Assembly (NCBI RefSeq): GCF_949987535.1
Contig: NC_080075.1
Location: 40,457,036-40,521,035, forward strand
DNA: 64,000 bases
Direction of reading: 5' to 3'
Source: Balaenoptera acutorostrata
Taxonomy: Eukaryota; Chordata; Mammalia; Artiodactyla; Balaenopteridae
In this document: in pieces, positions 49,491 to 61,084 of the stretch
Layout of the letters: every line of letters begins with the position of its first letter
Position numbering within the stretch: position 1 is the stretch's first letter
The notes under the pieces: generated by a model
What the model saw: the letters and a program-made list of their open reading frames with translations, nothing else
Databases searched by the model: none
What the model was told of the DNA's origin: nothing
Translations under genes and position numbers: made by a program

Positions 49491-49894
49491 ATGCTTCTCC
49501 AACTTTTCCTCTCAATTACCCTTAACAGTAAAGGAGGAGAATGCATACCTCTGAGGACCTGGGAAGTATAACCAAAAGCAGCTCAATCAAAACGTGACAT
49601 TTCTTTGATTCATGTTTCATCTTTAAAATTCATATTACTTTTGCCTCTTTCTAAAATGATCCTGTGAATATTTCATTAAAAAAAATACCTTTAAGTACAT
49701 ATTAGAGAAGAAAAGTTAACAATACAGAAAGATAGAAACTGCCACACATCTCTAGGGATAAACACAGGTAAGCCTGAAAAGCCGCTCCTAAAACAAACGT
49801 TCTTGATAATTTCAGTCCATATTAACCCATCTATCTCTAATTTGTTATACTTTTCAACTATCACTATACATTTAACATAGCACATATCACTATT

Positions 49895-50044
49895 CTTGTT
49901 TCATGTGTGTATCTCTCAAACCAGATTGTAGTATCTGAGTAGAGATGTTCTCGTGCATCCTCTGTAGTAATTTATTAGTACAGCTAGGCTCTAAACCCAG
50001 TGCCTAGGACAGTAAATGTTTGATGAGTGAATGAGTAAATAAAT
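49895..50044 (+). mobile_element. LINE-2 3'-terminal fragment
   Basis: AACCCAGTGCCTAGGACAGT followed by AAATGTTTGATGAGTGAATG is the L2 3' tail, with short GAATGA-like tail units. Confidence 0.65.
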
Positions 50045-50215
50045 GGTAAAATGCATGGGCTTCAGAGTCTGAAGACTTGAGTTTGAGACCAGGCTAAGTG
50101 GTTTTCTGTGTGCTTTGGGGCTGGTCACTTAACCCCACTGAGATAAATAAATTATAATAATGTCCACTTTAGAGAGGTTTTGTAAGGATTAAATGAGGTA
50201 TTTAATTTGATAACA
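50045..50215 (+). mobile_element. MIR SINE
   Basis: GGGCTTCAGAGTCTGAAGAC, TTGAGTTTGAGACCAGGC, CTGGTCACTTAACCCCACTG and TTGTAAGGATTAAATGAGGT are MIR landmarks in order. It directly follows the L2 tail. Confidence 0.85.
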
Positions 50216-51344
50216 TTCTCTATTCTTTAATAAAACTTATCAAATATTATTTATGATTTATAAAGTTATTAACTGATCAGTTGATATAGTTTAATTTTAT
50301 TTTAAGAGGCAGGGAAAGCAAGATCTTAAAATGAATGTAACACACTGGCTTAGCTAAGTAACTTTAGAAAGAAAAGTAAACTGTAATAAATTCCAGTGAA
50401 GTATAACATCTGTTTAATATAACATCTGTTTAATTGATCTAAGTATGAGGGCACAAAATTATTTTCATAATGGAATACATTTCACAACGTATAAAGTACT
50501 GTCTTATACACTCATCCACCCCACTCCATTTTCCAAATTTTTAATTTGGTGAAAAAGTACATAAGCAGGTGACTCCAATGTTCCTAAAGCCACCTCCCTT
50601 CTGCATCAGAATTCTAATTCAGTAGGCCCAAGTTAGGGCCCAGGTATATGCATGGATGATTTAAGACAGCGAATATTGGCTTAAACTAACAACATCAACA
50701 GTTCTTTCCTTTACCACTATTATCCACAATGTGAAGCATGTAAATCTGTACATTCACCACAACTACACAGTGAATTTTTTAGTTTCTTAATTATCATATA
50801 ATTCAACTAAATAGTTGTAAATTACTACAACCCTAGAAAAATCAACCACTCTTTTTAAAATGAAATACTCAAGAAAGTAATCTGTTGAACTATATGCTGT
50901 TCACAAACTAACCATGATCTCTCTTGCCTCTGCTCAAGTTAATCGAGCCACCTAAAGCACTCCCCAAAATCCCTGCAGCTGACTATCAGAAGTACTTAAT
51001 CTCTTATCTAAAATCTCTGATTTGGATTTTAGGAAGGCAATACAGTGCGTATGCCTACACTACAGTGCCCAGATAATAGCACACTCCCAGTGAGGTCTGA
51101 GGCAGCACCCCATAATCAAACATATTAATATATGTGCAGCAAAATGAATTTTCACACTAAGTGGAATAAATACTACAAATAGCCTCACTTCAGGTCAGGA
51201 CAGGTTTTGCCACCAAATGAGTTTGAACCAAATTTCCAAAAAATAATAAACACTTAAAAAAAGTCTTTAGGCAGTAGAGATTTTGGATTTTGACATTACA
51301 AATAAAGGACAGTAAAAATTTAATCTTTTAAAAAAATACAAATG
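50216..51344. other. Noncoding stretch with a MER5-like piece
   Basis: No gene is recognised. Near 50555-50650 the text CAGGTGACTCCAATGTTCCT then AGAATTCTAATTCAGTAGGC looks like a diverged antisense MER5 copy. Confidence 0.45.
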
Positions 51345-51531
51345 AATGTATATGCAAAACAAACAGGCTGACAGATATAGAAAACAAGAGCGGTTACCAC
51401 TGGTGAAAGGGAAGGGGAAGGGGCAAATTAGGGGTATGGGATTAAAGGGTACAAACTACTATGTATAAAATAGATAAGCAACAAGGATATAAGCACAGGG
51501 AACTATAGCCATTATCGTGTAATAACCTTTT
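51345..51531 (+). mobile_element. Older LINE-1 3' UTR, left half (target of the young LINE-1)
   Basis: GATATAGAAAACAAGAGCGG, GGTTACCACTGGTGAAAGG and GCACAGGGAACTATAGCCAT are plus-strand L1 3' UTR text. The end of the same element continues at 59299-59405, so the 7.5-kb antisense LINE-1 landed inside it. Confidence 0.8.
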
Positions 51532-51895
51532 TCTTTTTTAACATCTTTATTGGAGTATAATTGCTTTACAATGTTGTATTAGTCTCTGCTGTATAACAAA
51601 GTGAATCAGCTATATGTATACATATATCCCCATATCCCCTCCCTCCTGCGTCTCCCTCCCACCCTCCGTAACCCATCCCTCTAGGTGGTCACAAAGCACG
51701 GAGCTAACCTCCCCATGTGATGCAGCTGCTTCCCACTAGCTATCTATTTTACATTTGGTAGTGTATATATGTCAATGCTACTCTCTCACTTCATTCCAGT
51801 TTACCCTTCTCCCTCCCCGTGTCCTCAAGTCCATTCTCTACGTCTGTGTCTTTATTCTTGTCCTGTCCCTAGGCTCGTCAGAACCATTTTTTTTT

Positions 51896-54800
51896 TTAGA
51901 TTCCAAATATATGTGTTAGCATACGGTATTTGTTTTTTTCTGACTTACTTTACTCCGTATGACAGACTCTAGGTCCATCCACCTCATTACAAATAACTCA
52001 ATTTCATTTCTTCTTATGGCTGAATAATATTCCACTGTATATATGTGCCAAACCTTCTTTATCCATTCATCTGCCAAAGGACACTTAAGTTGCTTCCATG
52101 TCCTGGCTATTGTAAATAGCTCTGCAATGAACATTGTGGTACATGATTCTTTTTTTTTTTTTAATTATTATTTATTTATTTATTTATTATTTTTTTGGCA
52201 GTGTTGGATCTTCGTTTCTGTGCGAGGGCTTCCTCTAGTTGTGGCAAGCGGGGGCCACTCTTCATCATCACAGTGCGCGGGCCTCTCACTATCATGGCCT
52301 CTCTTGCTGCGGAGCACAGGCTCTAGACGTGCAGGCTCAGCAGTTGTGGCTCACGGGCCTAGTTGCTCCGTGGCATGTGGGATCTTCCCAGACCAGGGAT
52401 CGAACCCGTGTCCCCTGCATTAGCAGGCAGATTCTCAACCACTGCGCCACCAGGGAAGTCCCCACATGACTCTTTTTGAATTATGGTTTTCTCAGGGTAT
52501 ATGCCCAGTAGTGGGAATTCCGGCTCATATGGTAATCCTACTTTTAGTTTTTTAAGGAACCTCCATACTGTTCTCCATAGTGGCTGTATCAATTTACGTG
52601 CACATCAACAGTGCAGGAGGGTTCCCTTTTCTGCACACCTTCTCCAGCATTTATTGTTTGTAGATTTTTTGTTTATGGCCATTCTAACAGGTGTGAGATG
52701 AACCTCATTGCAGTTTTGATTTGCATTTCTCTAATGATTACTGATGTTGAGCATCCTTTCATGTGTTTGTTGGCAATCTGTGTATCTTCTTTGGAGAAAT
52801 GTCTATTTAGATCTTCTGCCCATTTTTGGATTGGGTTGTTTGTTTTTTTGATATTGAGCTACATGAGCTGCTTGTATATTTTGGAGATTAATCCTTTGTC
52901 AGTTGCTTCGTTTGCAAATATTTTCTTCCATCCTGAGGGCTGTCTTTTTGTCTTGTTTATGTTTCCTTTGTTGTGCAAAAGCTTTTAAGTTTCATTAGGT
53001 CCCATTTGTTAATTTTTGTTTTTATCTCCATTTCTCTAGGAGGTGGGTCAAAAAGGATCTTGCTGTGATTTATGTAAAAGAGTGTTCTTCCTACGTTTTC
53101 CTTTAAGAGTTTTATAGTGTCTGGCCTTACATTTAGGTCTTTAATCCATTTTGAGTTTATTTTTGTGTATGGTGTTAGGAAGTGTTCTAATTTCATTCTT
53201 TTACATGTAGCTGTCCAGTTTTCCCAGCACCACTTATTGAAGAGGATGTCTTTTCTCCATTGCATATTCTTGCCTCCTTTATCAAAGATAAGGTGACCAT
53301 ATGTGTATGGGTTTATCTCTGGGCTTTCTATCCTGTTCCACTGATCTATATTTCTGTTTTTGTGCCAGTACCATACTGTCTTGATTACTGCAGCTTTGTA
53401 GTATAGCCTGAAGTCAGGAACCCTGAAGTCAGGGAGGCTGATTGCTCCATTTTTCTTTCTCAAGATTGCTTTGGCTATTCGGCGTCTTTTGTGTTTCCAT
53501 ACAAATTGTGAAACTTTTTGTTCTAGTTCTGTGAAAAATGCCAGTGGTAGTTTGACAGGGGTTGCATTCAATCTGTAGATTGCTTTGGGTAGTATAGTCA
53601 TTTTCACAATGTTGAATCTTCCAATCCAAGAACATGGTATATCTCTCCATCTGTTTGTATCATCTTTAATTTCTTTCATCAGTGTCTTATAGTTTTCTGC
53701 ATACAGGTCTTTTGTCTCCTTAGGTAGGTTTATTCCTAGGTATTTTATTCTTTTTGTTGCAGTAGTAAATGGGAGTGTTTCCTTAATTTCTCTTTCAGAT
53801 TTTTCATCATTAGTGTATAGGAATGCAAGAGATTTCTGTGCATTAATTTTGTATCCTGCTACTTTACCAAATTCATTGATTAGCTCTGGTAGTTTTCTGG
53901 TAGCATCTTTAGGATTCTCTATGTATAGTATCATGGCATCTGCAAACAGTGACAGCTTTATTTCTTTTTTTCTGATTTGGATTCCTTTTATTTGTTCTTC
54001 TTCTCTGATTGCTGTGGCTCAAACTTCCAAAACTATGTTCAATAATAGTGGTGAGAGTGGGCATCCTTGTCTTGCTCCTGATTTTAGAGGAAACGGTTTC
54101 AGCTTTTCACCAGTGAGAACAATGTTGGCTGTGGGTTTGTCATATATGGCCTTTATTAAGCTGAGGTAAGTTCCCTCTGTGTCTACTTTCTGGAGAGTTT
54201 TTATCATAATTGGGTGTTGAATTTTGTCAAAAGCTTTTCCTGCATCTACTGATATTATCATATGGTTTTTATCCTTCTGTTTGTTAATATGGTGTATCAC
54301 ATTGATTGATTTGCATATATTGAAGAATCCTTGCATTCTTGGCATAAGCCCCACTTGAGCATGGTGTATGATCCTTTTAATGTGCTGTTGGATTCTGTTT
54401 GCTAGTATTTTGTTGAGGATTTTTGCACCTATGTCCATCAGTGATATTGGCCTGTAGTTTTCTTTCTTTGTGACATCTCTGTCTGGTTTTGGTATCAGGG
54501 TGATGGTGGTCTCGTAGAATGAGTTTGGGTGTGTTCCTCCCTCTGCTATATTTTGGAAGAGTTTGAGCAGGATAGGTGTTAGCTCTTCTCTAAATGTTTG
54601 ATAGAATTTGCCTGTGAAGCCATCTGGTCCTGGGATTTTGTTTGTTCGAAGATTTCTGATCACAGTTTCAATTTCAGTGCTTGTGATTGGTCTGTTTATA
54701 TTTTTTATTTTTTCCTGGTTCAGTCTTGGAAGGTGTGCTTTTCTAAGAATTTGCCCATTTCTTCCAGGTTGTCCATTTTATTGGCATATAGTTGCTTGTA

Positions 54801-56019
54801 GTAATCTCTCATGATTCTTTGTATTTCTGCAGTGTCAGTTGTTACTCCTTTTTCATTTCTAATTCTGTTGATTTGAGTCTTCTCCCTTCTTTTCTTGATG
54901 AGTCTGGCTAGTGGTTTATCAATTTTGTTTATCTTCCCAAAGAACCAGCTTTTAGTTTTATTGATCTCGCCTATCGTTTCCTTCATTTCTTTTTCATTTA
55001 TTTCTGATCTGATCTTTATGATTTCTTTCTTTCTGCTAACTTTGGGGTTTTTTTGCTCTTCTTTCTCTAACTGCTTTAGGTGTAAGGTTAGGTTTTTTAT
55101 TTGAGATGTTTCTTGTTTCTTGAGGTAGGATTGTATTGCTATAAACTTCCTTCTTAGAACTGCTTTTGCTGCATCCCATAGGTTTTGGGTCGTTGTGTCT
55201 TCACTGTCAATCGTTTCTAGGTATTTTTTGATTTCCTCTTTGATCTCTTGGCTATTTAGTAGTGCATTGTTTAGCCTCCATGTGCTTGTATTTTTTACAG
55301 TTTTTTTCCTGTAATTGACATCTAGTCTCATAGCATTGTTGTCGGAAAAGATATTTGATACGATTCCGATTTTCTTAAATTTACCAAGGCTTGATTTGTG
55401 ACCCAAGATATGATCTATCCTGGAGAATATTCCATGAGCACTTGAGAAGAAAGTGTATTCTGTTGTTTTTGGATGGACTATCCTATAAATATCAATTAAG
55501 TCCATCTTGTTTAATGTGTCATTTAAAGCTTGTGTTTCCTTATTTATTTTCATTTTGGATGATCTGTCCATTAGTGAAAGTGGGGTGTTAAAGTCCCCTA
55601 CTATGATTGTGTTACTGTCGATTTCCCCTTTTATGGCTGTTAGCATTTGCCTTAAGTATTGAGGTGCTCCTATGTTGGGTGCATAAATATTTACAATTGT
55701 TATATCTTCTTGGATTGATCCCTTGATCATTATGTAGTGTCATTCTTTGTCTCTTGTAATAGTCTTTATTTTAAAGTCTACTTTGTCTGATATTAGAATT
55801 GCTACTCCAGCTTTCTTTTGATTTCCATTTGCATGGAATATCTTTTTCCTTCCCCTCACTTTCAGTCTGTATGTGTCCCTAGGTCTGAAGTGGGTCTCTT
55901 GTAGACAGCATATATATGGGTCTTGTTTTTGTATCCATTCAGCCAGTCTGTCTTTTCGTTGGAGCATTTAATCCATTTACATTTAAGGTAATTAGCAATA
56001 TGTGTGTTCCTATTACCAC
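51896..56019 (-). pseudogene. LINE-1 ORF2 (endonuclease-reverse transcriptase), decayed
   Basis: ORF2 of an intact LINE-1 encodes endonuclease, reverse transcriptase and a Cys-rich tail, needed in cis for target-primed retrotransposition. Here the expected start codon is GTG (56019-56017), where ATG is expected. Long open pieces remain: endonuclease start with CCLQETHFRPRDTYRLKV (55740-55967), a 336-codon piece with IVGDFNTPL (54720-55730), a reverse-transcriptase piece with [19 protein letters not shown] (54019-54663), and a 325-codon piece (52957-53934). Two catalytic changes are visible: the SDH endonuclease motif reads SDN (FSDNNAMRLD), and the FADD reverse-transcriptase motif reads FADA. 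A stop follows VLEV, frames shift between the pieces, and a SINE interrupts the C-terminus at 52154-52463. The stop TAA is complement 51896-51898. Confidence 0.92.
52154..52463 (-). mobile_element. CHR SINE inserted in LINE-1 ORF2
   Basis: Flanks ACATGATTCTTTT (52141-52153) and ACATGACTCTTTT (52464-52476) differ at one site and form the duplication. The minus-strand head GGGGACTTCCCTGGTGGCGC leads into a CHR body and an AT-rich tail. A small ATC insertion (TCATCATCAC) distinguishes it from other copies. The plus-strand 126-codon frame across it is an artefact. Confidence 0.94.
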
Positions 56020-56077
56020 GTTCTCAATTGCTTTGGATTTGTTTTTGTAGGTCTTTTCCTTCTCTTGTGTTTCCTGC

Positions 56078-56959
56078 CTAGAGAAGTTCCTTTAGCTTTT
56101 GTTGTAAAGCTGGTTTGGTGGTGCTGAATTCTCTTAACTTTTGCTTGTCTGTAAAGGTTCTAATTTCTCCATCAAATCTGAATGAGATCCTTGCTGGGTA
56201 GAGTAATCTTGTTTGTAGGTTTTTCCCTTTCATCACTTTAAATATGTCCTGCCACTCCCTTCTGGCTTGCAGAGTTTCTGCTGAAAGATCAGTTGTTAAC
56301 CTTATGGGGAATCCCTTGTATGTTATTTGTTGCTTTTTCCCTTGCTGCTTTTAATATTTTTTCTTTGTATTTAATTTTTGATAGTTTGATTAATATGTGT
56401 CTTGGTGTGTTTCTCCTTGGACTTTTCCTGTATGGGACTCTGTGCTTCCTGGACTTGACTATTTCCTTTCCCATGTTAAGGGAAGTTTTCAACTATATTC
56501 TCTTCAAATATTTTCTCAGATCCTTTCTTTTTCCCTTCTTCTTCTGGGACCTCTATAATTCAAATGTTGGTGCGTTTAGTGTTGTCCCAGAAGTCTCTGA
56601 GAATGTCCTCAATTCTTTTCATTCTTTTTTATTCTGCTCTGTGGTAGTTATTTCCACTATTTTATCTTCCAGGTCACTTATCCATTCTTCTGCCTCAGTT
56701 ATTCTGCTATTGATTCCTTCTAGAGAATTTTTAATTTCATTTATTGTGTTATTCATCATTGTTTGTTTGCTCTTTAGTTCTTTTAGGTCCTTGTTAAACG
56801 TTTTTATTTGCTCCATTTTATTTCCAAGATTTTGGATCATCTTTACTATCATTACTCTGAATTCTTCTTCAGGTGGACTGCCTATTTCCTCTCATTTGTT
56901 TAGTCTGGTAGGTTTTTACCTTGCTCCTTCATCTGCTGTGTATTTCTCTGTCTTCTCAT
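56078..56959 (-). pseudogene. LINE-1 ORF1 (RNA-binding chaperone), decayed
   Basis: The intact family protein is a trimeric coiled-coil, RNA-binding nucleic-acid chaperone of about 300 residues. Here the ATG (56959-56957) starts MRRQRNTQQMKEQGKNLPD, immediately followed by a TAA stop and another in-frame stop soon after. Recognisable pieces follow: the coiled coil with IVKMIQNLGNKMEQIKTFNK and ITEAEEWISDLEDKIVEITT (56619-56852), and the C-terminal domain with RRNTPRHILIKLSKIKYKEK (56289-56492). The final TAG is at 56080-56078, about 60 bp before ORF2. The spacing is normal for mammalian L1. Confidence 0.9.
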
Positions 56960-58990
56960 TTTGCTTAACTTACTGTGTTTGGGGTCTCCGTTTCGCTGGC
57001 TGCAGGTTTGTAGTTCTTGTTGTTTTTGGTGTCTGTCCCCAGTGGTAAGGTTGGTTCAGTGGGTTGTGTAGGCTTCCTGGTGGAGTGGACTAGTGCCTGT
57101 GTTCTGGTGGATGAGGGTGGATCTTGTCCTTCTGGTGGGCAGGACCGCGTCCGGTGGTGTGTTTTGGGGTGTCTGTGAACTTTTTATGATTTTAGGCAGC
57201 CTCTCTGCTAATGGGTGGGGTTGTGTTCCTGTCTTGCTAGTTGTTTGGCATAGGGTGTCCAGCACTGTAGCTTGCTGGTCGTTGAGTGGAGCTGGGTCTT
57301 AGCATTGAGACGGAGATCTGTTTGAGAGCTTTCGCTGTTTGATATTATGTGGGGCCGGGAGGTCTCTGGTGGACCAATGTCCTGAACTTGGCTCTCCCAC
57401 CTCAGAGGCTCATGCCTGACACCAGGCAGGAGCACCAAGACCCTGTCAGTCACACGGCTCAGAAGAAAAGGGAGAAAAAAAGAAAGAAAGAAAAATATAA
57501 AAGTATAAAAATAAATAAATTAATTAATTAAATAAAATAATTAAAATTAAAAAAATTTAAAAATTATTAAGAAATAAAAAATTATTAAAATAAAAAAATA
57601 AAAAGTAACAAAAAAAAAGAGAGCAACCAAACCAATATACAAATCCAACAATAACAGGTGCTAAAAACTATACTAAGATAAACATAAAAATCAGAAACAA
57701 GTCAGTCACACATAGCAAACCCCAAGCCTACAGTTGCTCCCGAAGTCCACCGCCTCAATTTTGCATTTATTTGTTGTCTATTCAGGTATTCCACAGGTGC
57801 AGGGTACCTCAAGTTGATTGCAGGCATTTAATCCACTGCTCCTGAGGCTGCTGGGAGAGATTTCCCTTTCTCTTCTTTGTTTGCACAGCTCCTGGGGTTC
57901 AGCTTTGGTTTTGGCCCCACCTCCACATGTAGGTTGCCCTCAGGCTTCTTTTCCCACCCAGACAGGATGGGGTTAAAGCAGCGGCTGATTAGGGGGCTGT
58001 GGCTCACTCATGCCAGGGGGAGGGAGGGGTACGGTAGTTATAATTGGAATGCAGGGCAAGCCTGCGGTGGCAGAGGCCAGTGTGACATTGCAACAGTCTG
58101 AGGTGTGCCATGTGTTCTCCCGTGGAAGTTCTCCCTGGATCATGGGACCCTGGCAGTGGGGGGCTGCACAGGCTCCCAGGGGTCGGGGGTGTGAGATGTG
58201 TGGATAGTGACCTGTGCTTGCACACAGGATTCTTGGTGGCTGCAGCAGCAGCATTAGCATTTCATGCCTGTCTCTGGTGTCCGAGCTGATAGCCACGGCT
58301 TGCGCCTGTCTCTGGAGCTCATTTAGGCAGTGCTCTGCCTTCTGTGGGCAGACAGGGAAGGAATCCCCTCTCCTCGCACACCCTGAAACAATGGTCTCTT
58401 CCCTCTTAAGCAGGTCCAGAGTTTTCTTCGGACTCCTTCTGGCTAGCTGTGGTTCACCAGCCCCCTTCAGGATGTGTTTATGCAGCCAACCCCAGTCCTC
58501 TCCCTGGGATCCGACCTCCGAAGCCCGAGCCTCAGCTCCCAGCCCCCACCCACCCTGGCAGGTGAGCAGACAAGCCTCTCAGGCTGGTGAGTGCTGGTCG
58601 GCACTGATCCTCTGTGCAGGAATCTCTCTGCTTTGCCCTCTGCACCCTTGTTGTTGCGCTCTCCTCCGTGGCTCTGAAGCTTTCCCCCCGCCACCCCCCG
58701 TCTCTGCCAGTGAAGGGGCTTCCTAGTGTGTGGAAACCTTTCCTCCTTCACAGCTCCCTCCCAGAGGTGCAGGTCCCGTCCCTATTCTTTTGTCTCTGTT
58801 TTTTCTTTTTCCTTTTGCCCTACCCAGGTACATGGGGAGTTTCTTCCATTTTGGGAAGTCTGAGGTCTTCTGCCAGCATTCACTAGGTGTTCTGTAGGAG
58901 TTGTTCCACATGTAGATGTATTTTTGATGTATTTGTGGGGAGGAAGGTGATCTCCATGTCTTACTCTTCCACCATCTTGAAGGTCCCCTT
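56960..58990 (-). other. LINE-1 5' UTR
   Basis: About 2 kb precedes ORF1. The distal part (57700-58990) is GC-rich and carries the sense promoter region. The proximal part includes a poly-A/AT-rich block (57476-57620). Open frames here on the plus strand, such as the 170-codon one at 58214-58726, run antisense to the element and are not assigned as genes. Confidence 0.85.
58970..58982 (-). promoter_or_regulatory. Possible YY1-like site at the LINE-1 5' end
   Basis: On the minus strand CTTCAAGATGGTGG lies within the first 25 bases of the element. It matches the CAAGATGG core at the same position in human L1, where YY1 binding sets the start site. Binding here is inferred, not shown. Confidence 0.45.
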
Positions 58991-59005
58991 CATGGAATAA
59001 CATTT

Positions 59006-59298
59006 TTTTAAATTTATTATTTATTTATTTATTTATGGCTGTGTTGGGTCTTCGTTTCCGTGCAAGGGCTTTCTCTAGTTGCGGCGAGCAGGGGCCACTC
59101 TTCATCACGGTACGCGGGCCTTTCACTGTCGCGGCCTCTCTTGTTGCGAAGCACAGGTTCCAGACGCGCAGGCTCAGTAGTTGTGGCTCACGGGCCCCGT
59201 TGCTCCGCGGCATGTGGGATCCTCCCAGACCAGGGCTCGAACCCATGTCCCCTGCATTGACAGGCAGATTCTCAACCACTGTGCCACTAGGGAAGCCC
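59006..59298 (-). mobile_element. CHR SINE inserted at the LINE-1 5' junction
   Basis: Duplication copies are TGGAATAACATTT (58993-59005, one difference) and TGGAATAACTTTT (from 59299). The minus-strand head is GGGCTTCCCTAGTGGCACAG, with a CpG-rich body and a TAAATAAATA tail. The duplication overlaps the probable target repeat of the LINE-1, so the SINE landed on the seam between the LINE-1 5' end and flanking DNA. Confidence 0.93.
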
Positions 59299-59405
59299 TG
59301 GAATAACTTTTAATGGAGTATAATCTGTAAAAATACTGAATCGCTATGCTGTACACCTGAAATTAATATAATATTGTAAATTAACTATACTTCAATTAAA
59401 AAAAT
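59299..59405 (+). mobile_element. Older LINE-1 3' terminus, right half
   Basis: TTAATGGAGTATAATCTGTA, then TGCTGTACACCTGAAATTAA, then TTAACTATACTTCAATTAAA is the L1 3' end with its A-rich tail. It is the continuation of 51345-51531. Confidence 0.85.
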
Positions 59406-59429
59406 AACTTTATCTTTTAGGTTTCAACT

Positions 59430-59670
59430 TATATATCACTTTCAATAGAAAGCTCCCCCTCACCCACCAGGACTGGGTTAGGTACTCTTTATATGTGCAC
59501 ATTTAACACCCTATACTTTTCTTGTAGTGGTTGCCTGTTTATTTCCCTCTCAGACTGTAGGATCCTTGGAATCAGGAGCCATATCTTTTTCAATATTATA
59601 CTCTCAATAACTAGCAAATATCTATGACATGGTATCCATTTAATCAACAGTTAGTGAATGAATAAGCAAA
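59430..59670 (+). mobile_element. LINE-2 3'-terminal fragment
   Basis: CTCTCAGACTGTAGGATCCT, then GGAATCAGGAGCCATATCTT, then CAGTTAGTGAATGAATAAGC is the L2 3' end and tail. Confidence 0.75.
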
Positions 59671-61084
59671 TATGAATACCAAGACTTTAATCTGGTGAAG
59701 TTTTATATTGCTCCACTTGCTTGATCTGTAGGTATGATTAAAATTAATAAAGATGATGAACTGGGACAAAAATCAGAAAATCTAACCAAAAAGACTACCC
59801 AATAGCATACACATGTAAGATACACATAATAGTATGAAAATAGTGCTTTGTTGCTGCTAAATAAAACTTAAATTTGTTAGCTAGGACATTTTACAAAGTA
59901 AACTACTACATGAAATAAATTGTTTAACACGCAGTAGTTTATTTACTGCTTTAATACAGGGTTTCTTGCATTACACATAGATAAATACCTTACAGTAGAC
60001 TTTAGATGTTAATCCATGTATAAGGTCCCTTCCTGTGTCAGGAATTTTAGAATGTAGGGTTTGAAGATAGTAACTTGCTTTCTTCTAATTCATATAATCT
60101 AATAAAATTGACAATTAACAAAAAAATGACAGGCAAGATGAAAATGGAAAACTAAATAAGTATTTAAGCAAATAGGTAGTTACACAAGAATTTTAGGATT
60201 TTGAGAATTCTGTCAAGCTCAAGGCATATATTATCATTCTTGGGCATACCTTTCTTTAAGTGCAACAAAAGCATCTCCATTACTTTCTTTAAAGCCAAAG
60301 GGTCACTTCAGAATAAAGGAGATGGAATTTTCCTTCAGAAACGCAATCTGAGATATTTCTGAACTGGAACAACACACTAAATATTTAATATGAGGAAAAT
60401 GAAGGAGGAAAAAAAAAGTGTATATGTATGGACTTTCTCTGAAATTTAAACACAATGAGACTGAGCTGGCTCACAAAGCTTCATTTAACTACTAGCTATA
60501 TCTAGAATACCCTACCTAATTTACACAGACAGACAGTCACCATTCACATAATCATATATAACAGAAAGTTGACAGGATAATTAAAAGATCAGGAAAGGCT
60601 GTCTGAACTATGAGCTTCCTATTCTAAATGCAGGGGTTTAATTCTAAGGGGGTTGGGGGAAAAGCCTTGTTGTTTCTAATATTAACTTAAATATCTTCTA
60701 TATGAAAACAAGAACACATAATATCACTTCTCAAGGAACAAAATAGTTAATTTCGAACCTTAGGCCTACCACGTCAGAAAGATGATCTACAAGGAAATTA
60801 AGTTTACAAAAAATTTAAAAAACAAAACAAAACAAAAAAACCCTTTGTAGATTGATCACCTTTTCTAACATGCCAATAACTTTTAACAAGTTCCCAAACT
60901 GATGGTGCTCAAAAGTGGCCTTTGTTATTTACAGAAGAAATGATACAATATCTAAGATTAACTTTAAATAATCTGGTTTAAAAAACAGTGGGAATGAAAT
61001 AAAAGTGGGGATGAAATAAGTTTACCGAAGTATTGAAGATTATTGAAGCTTGGAGATGGGTACACAGAGGTTTATTACTCCTTC
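59671..61084. other. Noncoding stretch
   Basis: No gene or clear repeat is recognised. There is a short CAAAA-rich run near 60820-60842. Confidence 0.45.

Larger units (their letters stand above)
51532..58990 (-). mobile_element. Near-complete antisense LINE-1 (artiodactyl/cetacean type)
   Basis: From right to left the order is: 5' end (GGGGACCTTCAAGATGGTGG on the minus strand), a long 5' UTR (to 56960), ORF1, a short spacer, ORF2, a 3' UTR and a poly-A tail (T run at 51532-51539). A possible target duplication is AATAACCTTTT (51521-51531) against AATAACTTTT (59302-59311). The length without the ORF2 SINE is about 7.15 kb, so there is no 5' truncation. It lies in the same direction as EHBP1. 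Its coding regions are decayed (see the ORF entries). The high CpG-decay load and a later SINE insertion show it is not recent. Confidence 0.95.

Noticed and set aside
52043..52423. 126-codon plus-strand open frame
   Set aside because: It spans the border of LINE-1 ORF2 (antisense) and a CHR SINE, so it is a repeat artefact.
56293..57048. 251-codon plus-strand open frame, hydrophobic
   Set aside because: It is the exact antisense of LINE-1 ORF1 and the adjoining 5' UTR. The A-rich sense strand gives Phe/Leu/Ile-rich antisense frames by composition.
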